DNA of 6,973 nt from Eudoraea sp. (lineage in GTDB: Bacteria; Bacteroidota; Bacteroidia; Flavobacteriales; Flavobacteriaceae): contig JABDQS010000309.1 in NCBI GenBank assembly GCA_013042125.1, positions 1-6,973 on the forward strand, written 5' to 3'. The translations under genes and the position numbers were made by a program. The notes below the pieces were generated by a model. That model did not search any database. It was not told the DNA's origin and was given only the letters and a program-made list of their open reading frames with translations. Below, one piece after another: positions 1 to 6,809 of the stretch (its first letter is position 1; each line of letters starts with the position of its first letter).

Positions 1-1
1 G

Positions 2-2275
2 GTAGTATTATATGACAGCGTGGAGGATGCGGCTTTTCCAAAATTACACGAACTGAGTACTTCGCGAACCATCAAGGATTATTTTCAACTTGTGGATAAG
101 AAAAAGAAATGGAACACAATTTCCAGGCAACTGGAAACCTTTAGTGCCAGAATAGTCCTTACTGCTCATCCCACTCAGTTCTACACGCCTTCGGTATTAG
201 ATATAATTGAGGAATTAAGGCGACTTATTCTGGATGATAAGATCAACGATATAGATCTGGTACTACAACAGTTAGGACTTACTTCTCTTATCAACTCTAA
301 AAAGCCAACTCCACTGGAAGAAGCCAAGAATATCATTTACATCCTCAGAAATATCTACTATGATGCCGTTGGGGAATTGTACACCTATATCCAGGCCAAT
401 ATTCCAAAAGAAAAATTTGAGAATTACAATATATTGAAACTGGGTTTTTGGCCCGGAGGAGACAGAGATGGCAATCCGTTTGTAACTGCAGCTATCACTA
501 AGGACGTCGCAGATGAGCTTCGGATAACCCTCATGAAATGTTATTATAATGATCTGAAAAAGCTACGTAAGAAGCTCACATTCAAAAGGCTTCAGGAACC
601 ACTGAACCTCCTGCAGGGAAAACTGTATACTTCCATGTTCAATGTGGATAAGGTATTAAGCTATGAAGAGATCATCGGGGCATTGTCCGGTATTAAAGAA
701 ACGATCGATGACAGCTATCAAGGATTATACAGTCAGGACCTGGAACATTTAATGGATAAGGTTCGCATTTTTAAAACCCATTTCGCTACCCTGGATATTC
801 GTCAGGATCACAGCAAACATGTTCAATTGGTTGAAGAGATCCTACAAAAGAACGGATATATCAAGAGCACGCTTTCAGAATTGGATGAAGCCGAACTCAC
901 CAGGATCTTACTTCAGGAAAATATACAACTAAGGGCAGATGATTTTGAGGATGAGATCTTAAAAGATACCATAGTTAACATTAAACAGTTAAAAGCGATT
1001 AAATCCAAGAATGGAGAAGACGGCTGTAACAGATATATCATTAGTAATTCTGAAGACATATTTTCGGTTCTTTTTGTACACGCCCTGTTTAGATGGTGTG
1101 GGTACGCTCCCGGGGATATCTCATTCGACATTGTGCCTCTTTTTGAAACTATGATCGGGATGGATCGTTCAGAAGAGATCATGAACACCTTGTTCTCATT
1201 ACCGGAATACCAAAAGCATCTTCAACAAAGAGATCAAAAACAAACCATAATGCTTGGATTCTCGGATGGTACTAAAGATGGGGGTTATCTCAAGGCCAAT
1301 TGGTCCATTTTTAAGACCAAGGAAACCCTGTCCAGGGTTTGTTCTTACCATGGAATTAAGGCACTGTTCTTTGATGGCAGAGGTGGACCACCGGCACGCG
1401 GTGGTGGTAAAACTCACAGATTTTATGCCTCGCAGACCAAGGATATTGCAAACAATGAAATACAACTAACCATACAGGGGCAAACAATTACAAGTACCTA
1501 CGGAACCAAGGAGCATTTTATTCATAATTCAGAACAACTGCTCACAGCCGGACTTTCTAATAATCTATTTGGCAAAGAGAATGTGATAAATGCCGAATCA
1601 AGAAAATTAATAGAAGAACTATCGCTGCTGAGTTTTACAAAATACGATGCATTAAAACAGCACCCCATGTTTATTCCGTATCTGGAAAACATGAGTACCT
1701 TAAAATATTACACCAAGGCCAATATAGGAAGCAGACCCGGGAAAAGAGGAAAGAAGGCAAAACTGGAATTGTCCGACCTGAGGGCCATTTCCTTTGTAGG
1801 CTCATGGAGTCAACTGAAGCAAAACGTGCCTGGATATTTTGGAATTGGTACGGCCTTACAGACCCTTGTGGAACAAGGCAGGCTAAAAGAAATTAAAAAG
1901 CTATACAGGGAGGTACCTTTCTTTGAGGCGTTGATGCTTAACAGTATGATGTCACTTTCAAAATCCTATTTCGAACTTACCGCATACATGAAAGATGATC
2001 CGGATTATGGACCTTTTTGGAAGATCCTTAATGAGGAATATCTATTATCCAAACAAATGTTACTCAAAATCAGCAATTTTAAGATCTTGATGGAAAATGA
2101 GGCTGTTTCCAGAGAGTCCATCAAGATCAGGGAAAACATTGTACTACCCTTACTGGTTATTCAACAATATGCCCTGCACAAGATAGGCCAGGACACTAAG
2201 CACAAAGAAGTATATGAGAAAATTGTAACTCGTTCTCTTTACGGCAACATTAATGCAAGTCGCAACTCAGCTTAA
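2..2275 (+). CDS. ppc: Phosphoenolpyruvate carboxylase, 5'-truncated by the window edge
   Basis: PEP carboxylase converts phosphoenolpyruvate and bicarbonate to oxaloacetate and phosphate in the cytoplasm, refilling the TCA cycle. The frame is open from base 2 with no start, so a GTG at 20 is internal. The 757 residues present are the bulk of a protein usually about 850-900 long, and by comparison with E. coli roughly 80-90 N-terminal residues are missing. Family signatures appear in order: TAHPT with the catalytic His codon at 167-169, GGDRDGNP (455-478), LDIRQD (about 791), GFSDGTKDGG (about 1256-1285), the GRGG loop (from 1376), SRPGKR (about 1730) and FGIGTAL (about 1838-1858). The protein ends in RNSA, equivalent to the RNTG end of E. 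coli PEPC, so the C-terminal Asn is kept. GRGGPPARGGG and GFSDGTKDGG differ from the E. coli forms (GRGG(S/P)IGRGG, GYSDSAKDAG), which I take as a lineage variant and not damage. A BLUF gene follows after 36 bases. Identification is secure. Confidence 0.97.
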   Translation, partial: VVLYDSVEDAAFPKLHELSTSRTIKDYFQLVDKKKKWNTISRQLETFSARIVLTAHPTQFYTPSVLDIIEELRRLILDDKINDIDLVLQQLGLTSLINSKKPTPLEEAKNIIYILRNIYYDAVGELYTYIQANIPKEKFENYNILKLGFWPGGDRDGNPFVTAAITKDVADELRITLMKCYYNDLKKLRKKLTFKRLQEPLNLLQGKLYTSMFNVDKVLSYEEIIGALSGIKETIDDSYQGLYSQDLEHLMDKVRIFKTHFATLDIRQDHSKHVQLVEEILQKNGYIKSTLSELDEAELTRILLQENIQLRADDFEDEILKDTIVNIKQLKAIKSKNGEDGCNRYIISNSEDIFSVLFVHALFRWCGYAPGDISFDIVPLFETMIGMDRSEEIMNTLFSLPEYQKHLQQRDQKQTIMLGFSDGTKDGGYLKANWSIFKTKETLSRVCSYHGIKALFFDGRGGPPARGGGKTHRFYASQTKDIANNEIQLTIQGQTITSTYGTKEHFIHNSEQLLTAGLSNNLFGKENVINAESRKLIEELSLLSFTKYDALKQHPMFIPYLENMSTLKYYTKANIGSRPGKRGKKAKLELSDLRAISFVGSWSQLKQNVPGYFGIGTALQTLVEQGRLKEIKKLYREVPFFEALMLNSMMSLSKSYFELTAYMKDDPDYGPFWKILNEEYLLSKQMLLKISNFKILMENEAVSRESIKIRENIVLPLLVIQQYALHKIGQDTKHKEVYEKIVTRSLYGNINASRNSA

Positions 2276-2311
2276 AAAAGAAAAAGTATAATTATTTTAA
2301 CGGCAAGGGGC

Positions 2312-2758
2312 ATGAAAGTATATCAACTAACTTACAGATCAAAAGCTATTCCCGATCTACCTTTAAAAGAAATACAAAAGATTATTGAAGTTGCAAAGGA
2401 TTTTAATTCTACTAATGAAATTTCAGGGTGCCTAATATTTGACAATGGATATTTTGTTCAAATTCTTGAAGGAGATGAAGAAAAAGTAACAAAACTTTAT
2501 TCAAAAATAAAAATAGATAGGAGGCATACTCAAATGGAGGTTTTGTCTAAAGGCTGGTCTTCGAAAAGAGTCTTCAATGATTGGGGTATGGGGTATTTGG
2601 AAATGAAGGAATTGAAAATTGGTAAAAAAGAGGACCTTGTTCAGAATGCGATGAATGAACTCACTAACATTTCTGTTAAAAATGATTTTACCTTAAAGGT
2701 CTTTTGGTATAATGTACACGCCTTATTGACCGAAACAAAATTTTATAAAACACTTTAA
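2312..2758 (+). CDS. Short BLUF-domain blue-light photoreceptor (FAD-binding)
   Basis: This 148-residue protein has a BLUF domain at about residues 1-95 and a 50-residue tail. BLUF domains bind FAD and respond to blue light by rearranging hydrogen bonds around a Tyr-Gln pair. The key residues fall at the same numbers as in cyanobacterial PixD/Slr1694: Tyr8, Asn32, Gln50 (in YFVQILEG), Trp91 and Met93 (in WGMGY). ISGCLIF and the DRRH motif near residue 70 also fit. It should therefore be photoactive. No GGDEF, EAL or other output domain is fused, so it presumably signals through a partner protein. The tail (residues 98-148, charged then FWYNVHALLTE) is probably helical and may mediate oligomerisation, by analogy with other short BLUF proteins. 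The ATG is fixed by the residue numbering; AAGGGG lies only 1 base upstream, so the ribosome site is poorly spaced. It lies 36 bases after ppc and may be co-transcribed with it. GC content is about 31%, lower than its neighbours, hinting at separate acquisition. Confidence 0.93.
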   Translation: MKVYQLTYRSKAIPDLPLKEIQKIIEVAKDFNSTNEISGCLIFDNGYFVQILEGDEEKVTKLYSKIKIDRRHTQMEVLSKGWSSKRVFNDWGMGYLEMKELKIGKKEDLVQNAMNELTNISVKNDFTLKVFWYNVHALLTETKFYKTL

Positions 2759-2829
2759 GGAACTTCAATGTTCTTATTTAAGTCCTGAAATACTTAGGCC
2801 TGTTGTAAGTTCAACGGAAAAAAATTGAT

Positions 2830-2985
2830 ATGGCAGAATTAAAATTTGGTGATAAAAGCAAACTTCTAAAAAAGTCGGTTGATGAAATGACGAACATGTC
2901 TGCTGAAAATAATTCTACTTTGAATCTCTTCTGGTACGATATATATATTTTGCTGACCGAATGATCCAAATTTTATCCATCCTGA
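2830..2985 (+). pseudogene. Remnant of a second BLUF protein: orphan C-terminal tail (44-codon open frame)
   Basis: An open frame from ATG 2830 to TGA 2962-2964 encodes 44 residues beginning MAELKFGDK and ending NLFWYDIYILLTE. It aligns without gaps to residues 98-141 of the preceding BLUF protein: 21 of 44 residues are identical and most of the rest are conservative (I/F, V/L, N/D, V/I, H/Y). Of 19 identical residues with synonymous choice, 8 use a different codon, so the copies diverged over a long time while the protein sequence was constrained. After the TGA the same frame reads SKFYPS and then a stop at 2983-2985, matching TKFYKTL at the end of the BLUF protein; this suggests the TGA is an added or mutated codon. 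The frame is closed upstream by TAA at 2806, and I see no BLUF domain in 2759-2829. The likeliest reading is a tandem paralogue that lost its photoreceptor domain. It could instead be an expressed tail miniprotein, but no good ribosome site is visible (a GGA lies 11 bases upstream). Confidence 0.75.
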
Positions 2986-3045
2986 AGATCCGCGATAGAT
3001 ACCACGGAAAGTTAGGATTACCTTTCATTTATTAGCACAGGTATT
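2986..3045. other. Convergent spacer between the BLUF block and the peptidase gene
   Basis: This is the meeting point of rightward (ppc-BLUF) and leftward (trp-peptidase) transcription. I searched both strands for a GC-rich stem followed by a T run and found none convincing, so termination here may be Rho-dependent or use a weak signal. No tRNA or other RNA gene is apparent. Confidence 0.5.
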
Positions 3046-4542
3046 TTATAGCGGGGTACTTAATATTCCATAAAACGATTTGATCCCATAAGCTATCTGC
3101 CCGATCTTTAGATTTTCGTTGGGGCTGTGCTGATTGTTATCCGGATTTACCATAGGGACAATGAAGGCAGGAATATTAAGTTCATTAATAAATGGAGCTA
3201 TGGGTACTGTGCCACCCATGATACGGATCTGCACAACCGGTTCCTGGAAAGTGTCTTCCATTGTGTCCACTAAAAATTTCCCGTATTCGTTGTTGAGATC
3301 TGTTCTGAAAGCGTCGGTTACTGAACCCTCCCGTAAGGTGAGAATTTTTTGATGTTTCATGCGCTCCTCGAAAGTGGGGATAGAATCTGTGATAAAAAAG
3401 CCTTGTTTCTCAATATAGGATCTTACAAGTTTCTTGAGCCTGTCACCCTTAGTTTCCGGAACCAGCCTGAGGTCTAATTCTGCTGTGGCCGTTGCCGGAA
3501 CAATTGTCCTGGCTTTCTCCCCTATCCAGGCAGATCCCAACCCCCTTATATTTAACGAAGGGTATTGTAAAGATTCCTGATAAAAGCTACCCACTTTATC
3601 CGGGGTATTTATAGCCAGATGTTGATTGATCGCTGTGGCATCATCCGGCACACTTTTTAAGACATCCATGGTGGCCGTATCTATAATGATGCCATCATAG
3701 TATCCGGGGATAGTTACCTTGCCGGTAGCATCTTTCATCCCCGCCAGAAGTTGTGCCAGTTGAAAACCCGGATTGGGAGCGTAATTGCCATAGTGCCCGC
3801 TGTGTTGTGGATATTCCGGTCCATAGGTTGTTAAACTCAGGGAAGTGATCCCCCTGCATCCATACACTACCGTTGGTTTGTTGGTGCTATGTACCGGACC
3901 GTCTGCGATAACCAGGAAATTGGCCTCTAAAAGATCCTTGTATTCTTTCACTGCTTTTGGCAGGGGTTTACTGCTTTTCTCTTCTTCTCCATCCAGAATA
4001 ACCTTCACGTTGAAGGAGAGTTGCTTGTTCTCCTTTTTTAACAGATCGATGGCGTTGAGGAACATAACTATGGGGCCTTTATCATCTGAAGTTGACCTGC
4101 CGAAAAGCCGCCAATTGTAGTCTATGTCGTCTTTTAGATCCTCAAAGGACTTTGTTGTAAAACTATCTCCTTCAGGGGCCTTCAAAACAACTTTATAAGG
4201 GTTTGGTTGATCCCATTTGGAGGGATCCACGGACTGCCCGTCAAAATGCATATAGAAAAGAATGGTAGGCTTTTCATCTTCCATTGGCAGGGCAGCAAAG
4301 AATAAGGACTGCCCTTCAGTAGGCAATACTGAGGTATTAAAACCTCGTTTGTTGAATTCTTGCGTCAGCCAGCTGATGTTGCGATTGATATCAGCTGTTT
4401 CAAGAGCATCATTCGGTAAGGCAACAAATTGGACCAATTCATCTATGGCATGTCTTACCTGTGATTTTAAAGCAATATCGTCCTGTGGAAAGGCACTTAT
4501 CCCAAAACAAAAAATAGTAATGAGTGTAAAAAGTTTCTTCAT
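3046..4542 (-). CDS. Exported M20-family metallopeptidase (carnosinase/CNDP-like dipeptidase)
   Basis: This 498-residue protein belongs to the M20 di-zinc peptidases, which release amino acids from dipeptides or cleave related amide substrates. Residues 1-20 (MKKLFTLIT... ending SAFPQ) form a signal peptide, so it should act in the periplasm or outside. Cys12 is not in a good lipobox, so I do not call it a lipoprotein. The metal and catalytic set is complete: His99 and Asp101 in MHFDG, bridging Asp153 in SDDKGP, catalytic Glu187 and ligand Glu188 in DGEEEKSS, Asp214 in ADGP and His472 in NQHSPNEN. The dimerisation-domain segment QHSGHYGN (His247) and the GGTVP loop (443-447) match the CNDP/DapE-like branch of M20. 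Substrate specificity cannot be read from the sequence. The gene starts 46 bases after the small membrane protein gene in the same direction. It may be the operon's last gene or have its own promoter; a sigma70-like TTGAGA, 17-base spacer, CATAAT lies in that gap, though this is weak evidence in Bacteroidota. Confidence 0.92.
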   Translation of the reverse strand: MKKLFTLITIFCFGISAFPQDDIALKSQVRHAIDELVQFVALPNDALETADINRNISWLTQEFNKRGFNTSVLPTEGQSLFFAALPMEDEKPTILFYMHFDGQSVDPSKWDQPNPYKVVLKAPEGDSFTTKSFEDLKDDIDYNWRLFGRSTSDDKGPIVMFLNAIDLLKKENKQLSFNVKVILDGEEEKSSKPLPKAVKEYKDLLEANFLVIADGPVHSTNKPTVVYGCRGITSLSLTTYGPEYPQHSGHYGNYAPNPGFQLAQLLAGMKDATGKVTIPGYYDGIIIDTATMDVLKSVPDDATAINQHLAINTPDKVGSFYQESLQYPSLNIRGLGSAWIGEKARTIVPATATAELDLRLVPETKGDRLKKLVRSYIEKQGFFITDSIPTFEERMKHQKILTLREGSVTDAFRTDLNNEYGKFLVDTMEDTFQEPVVQIRIMGGTVPIAPFINELNIPAFIVPMVNPDNNQHSPNENLKIGQIAYGIKSFYGILSTPL

Positions 4543-4588
4543 GGTATCAAGGGTGTATTATGGAATAAATGTAAACAATTCTCAACTC

Positions 4589-4810
4589 CTATAGTGTAAG
4601 GGTTCTCAATTTAATAATGATCACTCTAAGCAATAACAGAAAAGGTGTGCCGTGCAGAAATAGATCGAACCAATCAATAAAAGCCATCCCTGTGGCACCG
4701 CCTGCTATCCATTTGAGCTTGCCCCAGAGGTGAGGTTCAGGAAAATATGGCGCAAGGCCCAGGGTAAGGCAGAGCAAGAGTATCAATTTCCAGTTATCCA
4801 GAAGGCTCAT
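4589..4810 (-). CDS. Small two-helix membrane protein of unknown function, coupled to trpA
   Basis: This frame encodes 73 residues. A hydrophobic stretch at about residues 7-23 (WKLILLLCLTLGLAPYF) is a probable transmembrane helix. The motif PEPHLWGKLKWIAGG follows, then an aromatic FIDWFDLFLHG stretch and a second hydrophobic segment (about 55-67, PFLLLLRVIIIKL) with a basic end. Its ATG overlaps the trpA stop in an ATGA tetranucleotide, so it is probably translated by coupling. From memory, similar short proteins occur near trpA in other flavobacteria and sometimes carry the label 'RND transporter'. That label is not credible for a 73-residue protein, since RND pumps are about 1000 residues with 12 helices. 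Tight coupling and a motif-rich sequence argue that it is a real gene; no function is proposed. Confidence 0.82.
   Translation of the reverse strand: MSLLDNWKLILLLCLTLGLAPYFPEPHLWGKLKWIAGGATGMAFIDWFDLFLHGTPFLLLLRVIIIKLRTLTL
4807..4810 (-). promoter_or_regulatory. ATGA stop-start overlap coupling trpA to the small membrane protein
   Basis: On the minus strand the trpA reading frame ends ATA TGA, and the same bases give the ATG of the next gene (4810-4808) overlapping TGA (4809-4807). ATGA overlaps generally allow a terminating ribosome to restart on the next gene. Confidence 0.8.
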
Positions 4811-5577
4811 ATTTTTGTTTTTATGGATTCCACAAAAGAGTTAATTCCCTTAGTGCCCTTTTCAGATAACATTTTAATAAAGGCCGAACCTATGATGGCC
4901 CCTTTGGCATTGCTTGTGGCTTGCTGAAATGTAGCCGCATTGCTTATCCCAAAACCTACGATCTGAGGGTTTTGCAGGTCCATATCGGCAATACGCTTAA
5001 AATAATCATTTTGCTCTTCTCCAAATCCTGTTTTGGCACCAGTGGTACTTGCAGAACTCACCATATAGATAAATCCATTTGAACCCCGGTCTATTTGCCG
5101 GATCCTAGCATCACTGGTTTGTGGAGTTATCAGGAATATATTGAGCAGCCCATGGGCTTTAAAGATGGCTTCGTATTCTTCCTGATATACATCGAGAGGG
5201 AGATCTGGTAAAATGATACCATCTATTCCAATTTCTTCACATTTCTTACAAAAAGCCTCTACACCATATTGCAAAACGGGATTAAAATATCCCATTATGA
5301 CCAGGGGGATAGATACCTCTTTGCGCACATCCTTTAATTGTTTAAACAATATGTCCGTACGCATTCCATTTCTCAAGGCGGCCGTTGAACTCGCCTGTAT
5401 GGTGGGGCCGTCTGCCAGCGGATCACTAAATGGGAGACCGATCTCAATCATGTCTACCCCCGCCTGTTCCAGGGCAGTAATAATGGGCACTGTATCTTCA
5501 AGATCGGGATAGCCCGCCGTGAAATAAATTGACAGGATCTTTTTGTCTTCCTTGAGTTTTTGTTGAATTCTGTTCAT
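4807..5577 (-). CDS. trpA: Tryptophan synthase alpha subunit
   Basis: TrpA cleaves indole-3-glycerol phosphate to indole and glyceraldehyde 3-phosphate; indole passes through a tunnel to TrpB in the alpha2-beta2 complex. The 256-residue TIM barrel is slightly shorter than the 268 residues of E. coli. Catalytic Glu45 (in IEIGLPFSDP) and Asp56 (in LADGP) correspond to E. coli Glu49 and Asp60. MGYFNP (95-100), LPDLP, the loop around Tyr171 with SSASTTGAKTGF, and the phosphate-binding GFGIS (208-212) and GSAFI (230-234) are all present. It lies 37 bases after trpB, with an AGAAGA purine run just before the ATG, and overlaps the next gene by ATGA. Everything indicates an intact enzyme. Confidence 0.97.
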   Translation of the reverse strand: MNRIQQKLKEDKKILSIYFTAGYPDLEDTVPIITALEQAGVDMIEIGLPFSDPLADGPTIQASSTAALRNGMRTDILFKQLKDVRKEVSIPLVIMGYFNPVLQYGVEAFCKKCEEIGIDGIILPDLPLDVYQEEYEAIFKAHGLLNIFLITPQTSDARIRQIDRGSNGFIYMVSSASTTGAKTGFGEEQNDYFKRIADMDLQNPQIVGFGISNAATFQQATSNAKGAIIGSAFIKMLSEKGTKGINSFVESIKTKI

Positions 5578-5614
5578 TCTTCTATACTGCTTTTAATATG
5601 CTTTTTAAGGAGCG

Positions 5615-6799
5615 TTACAGTTTAAAATAATCGATATACGTTTGCAGATCTTTATCACCTCTTCCGGATAGATTGATAACAACCACATCATCCGGACCAA
5701 ATTTTCTGTGATCGAAAATAGCAAAGGCATGAGAGGTCTCTATGGCCGGAATGATCCCTTCCAATTGTGAGACCAATAATCCGGCAGTCATGGCCTCATC
5801 ATCTGTTACGGAAATAAATTCTCCCCTGCCAGATCTGTATAAATTAGCATGCATAGGGCCTACTCCGGGATAGTCGAGTCCGGCAGAAATAGAATAAGGT
5901 TCCGTGATCTGACCGTCCTGGGTTTGCATCAGCAAGGTCTTGCTGCCGTGAATGATCCCAACCTGGCCTAAGGCGGAAGTTGCTGCACTTTCCCCGGAAT
6001 GTATTCCCTTACCCGCGGCTTCAACGGCAATAATGCCTACATCTTCGTTATCCAAAAAATGGTAATATGTACCGGCGGCATTACTGCCCCCACCTACACA
6101 GGCAACTACATAATCCGGGTTTTCCCGGCCTTCTTTTTCTCGTAACTGCCATTTGATCTCCTCAGAAATAACCGATTGAAAACGCGCTACCATGTCGGGG
6201 TAGGGGTGTGGCCCCACGACGGAGCCAATTATATAGTGGGTGTTCACAGGATTATTTATCCAGTCGCGTATCGCTTCATTGGTAGCGTCTTTTAAAGTCC
6301 GGCTGCCGGAAAGGGCAGGTCTTACTTCGGCTCCAAGCATCTTCATTCGGGCAACATTGGGTGCTTGCCTGGCAATATCTATTTCCCCCATATATACTAT
6401 ACATTCTATGCCCATAAGGGCGCAGACAGTAGCGGTGGCAACACCGTGCTGACCGGCACCTGTTTCAGCAATGATCCGGTTTTTACCCAGTTTCTTCGCC
6501 ATTAAGATCTGTCCGATAGTATTGTTTACTTTGTGAGCGCCTGTATGGCAGAGGTCCTCTCTTTTGAGATAGATCTTGGTCTTGTATTTTTCAGATAGCC
6601 TGTTGGCAAAGTAGAGTGGTGTTGGTCTGCCAACATAGTCTTTTAAAAGTTGATGAAACTCTTCCTGAAAAGAAGGATCTGCCATGATCTGTAAATAATT
6701 CTGTCTAAGTTCTTCCGTATTGGGATAGAGCATTTCCGGAATAAATGCACCCCCAAATTCGCCGTAATATCCTTTTTCGTCTGCTTGATAAGTTTTCAT
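5615..6799 (-). CDS. trpB: Tryptophan synthase beta subunit
   Basis: TrpB is the pyridoxal-phosphate enzyme that condenses indole with serine to give tryptophan. Its 394 residues match the usual length (E. coli 397). Visible signatures are EFGGAFIPE near the N-terminus, RPTPLYFA, Lys90 in HTGAHKVNN (the PLP Schiff-base lysine, E. coli Lys87), Glu112 in AETGAGQHG (E. coli Glu109), the phosphate-binding GGGSN at 236-240, [19 protein letters not shown] with Glu347, and Ser378 in NLSGRGDKD, which contacts the PLP ring nitrogen. It is the standard TrpB1 form that pairs with TrpA, not the longer TrpB2. The ATG lies 10 bases after the trpF stop, preceded by AT-rich sequence with no clear Shine-Dalgarno site, so it is probably read from the upstream trp message. 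Confidence 0.98.
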   Translation of the reverse strand: MKTYQADEKGYYGEFGGAFIPEMLYPNTEELRQNYLQIMADPSFQEEFHQLLKDYVGRPTPLYFANRLSEKYKTKIYLKREDLCHTGAHKVNNTIGQILMAKKLGKNRIIAETGAGQHGVATATVCALMGIECIVYMGEIDIARQAPNVARMKMLGAEVRPALSGSRTLKDATNEAIRDWINNPVNTHYIIGSVVGPHPYPDMVARFQSVISEEIKWQLREKEGRENPDYVVACVGGGSNAAGTYYHFLDNEDVGIIAVEAAGKGIHSGESAATSALGQVGIIHGSKTLLMQTQDGQITEPYSISAGLDYPGVGPMHANLYRSGRGEFISVTDDEAMTAGLLVSQLEGIIPAIETSHAFAIFDHRKFGPDDVVVINLSGRGDKDLQTYIDYFKL

Positions 6800-6809
6800 A
6801 GCAATAGTA

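Noticed and set aside
1376..1411. GRGGPPARGGG in PEP carboxylase as an inactivating change of the GRGG loop
   Set aside because: The catalytic Arg and glycines of the loop remain and all other motifs are intact, so this looks like a lineage-specific variant and not damage.
1199..1469. Open frames overlapping ppc on both strands in other frames
   Set aside because: They lie inside a region with clear PEP carboxylase motifs, resemble no family I recognise, and have no ribosome sites; they are shadows of the real gene. The same applies to plus-strand frames over the peptidase, trpA and trpB genes.
2287..2292. TATAAT hexamer between ppc and the BLUF gene as a promoter -10 element
   Set aside because: The sequence 17 bases upstream (AACTCA, 2264-2269) is not a -35 element, and Bacteroidota promoters use a different consensus (TTG and TAnnTTTG). 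In such AT-rich sequence a chance TATAAT is expected.
2763..2770. The 8-base match CTTCAATG to the BLUF coding sequence at 2572-2579, as a trace of the lost BLUF domain
   Set aside because: Its distance to the tail start is 67 bases against 31 in the intact gene, nothing around it aligns, and the frame is interrupted by stops. An 8-base match in AT-rich DNA is probably chance.
2792..2817. Small inverted repeats (ACTTA/TAAGT at 2792-2810; CTGTTG/CAACGG at 2800-2817) as a terminator after the BLUF gene
   Set aside because: Stems are only 5-6 bp, one with a wobble pair, and an A run follows instead of a T run on the plus strand. On the minus strand the T run comes before the stem, so neither orientation fits an intrinsic terminator.
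3046..4542. The M20 protein as a cytoplasmic DapE in lysine biosynthesis
   Set aside because: It has a clear signal peptide and is about 120 residues longer than typical DapE (about 375), with the CNDP-type motif arrangement.
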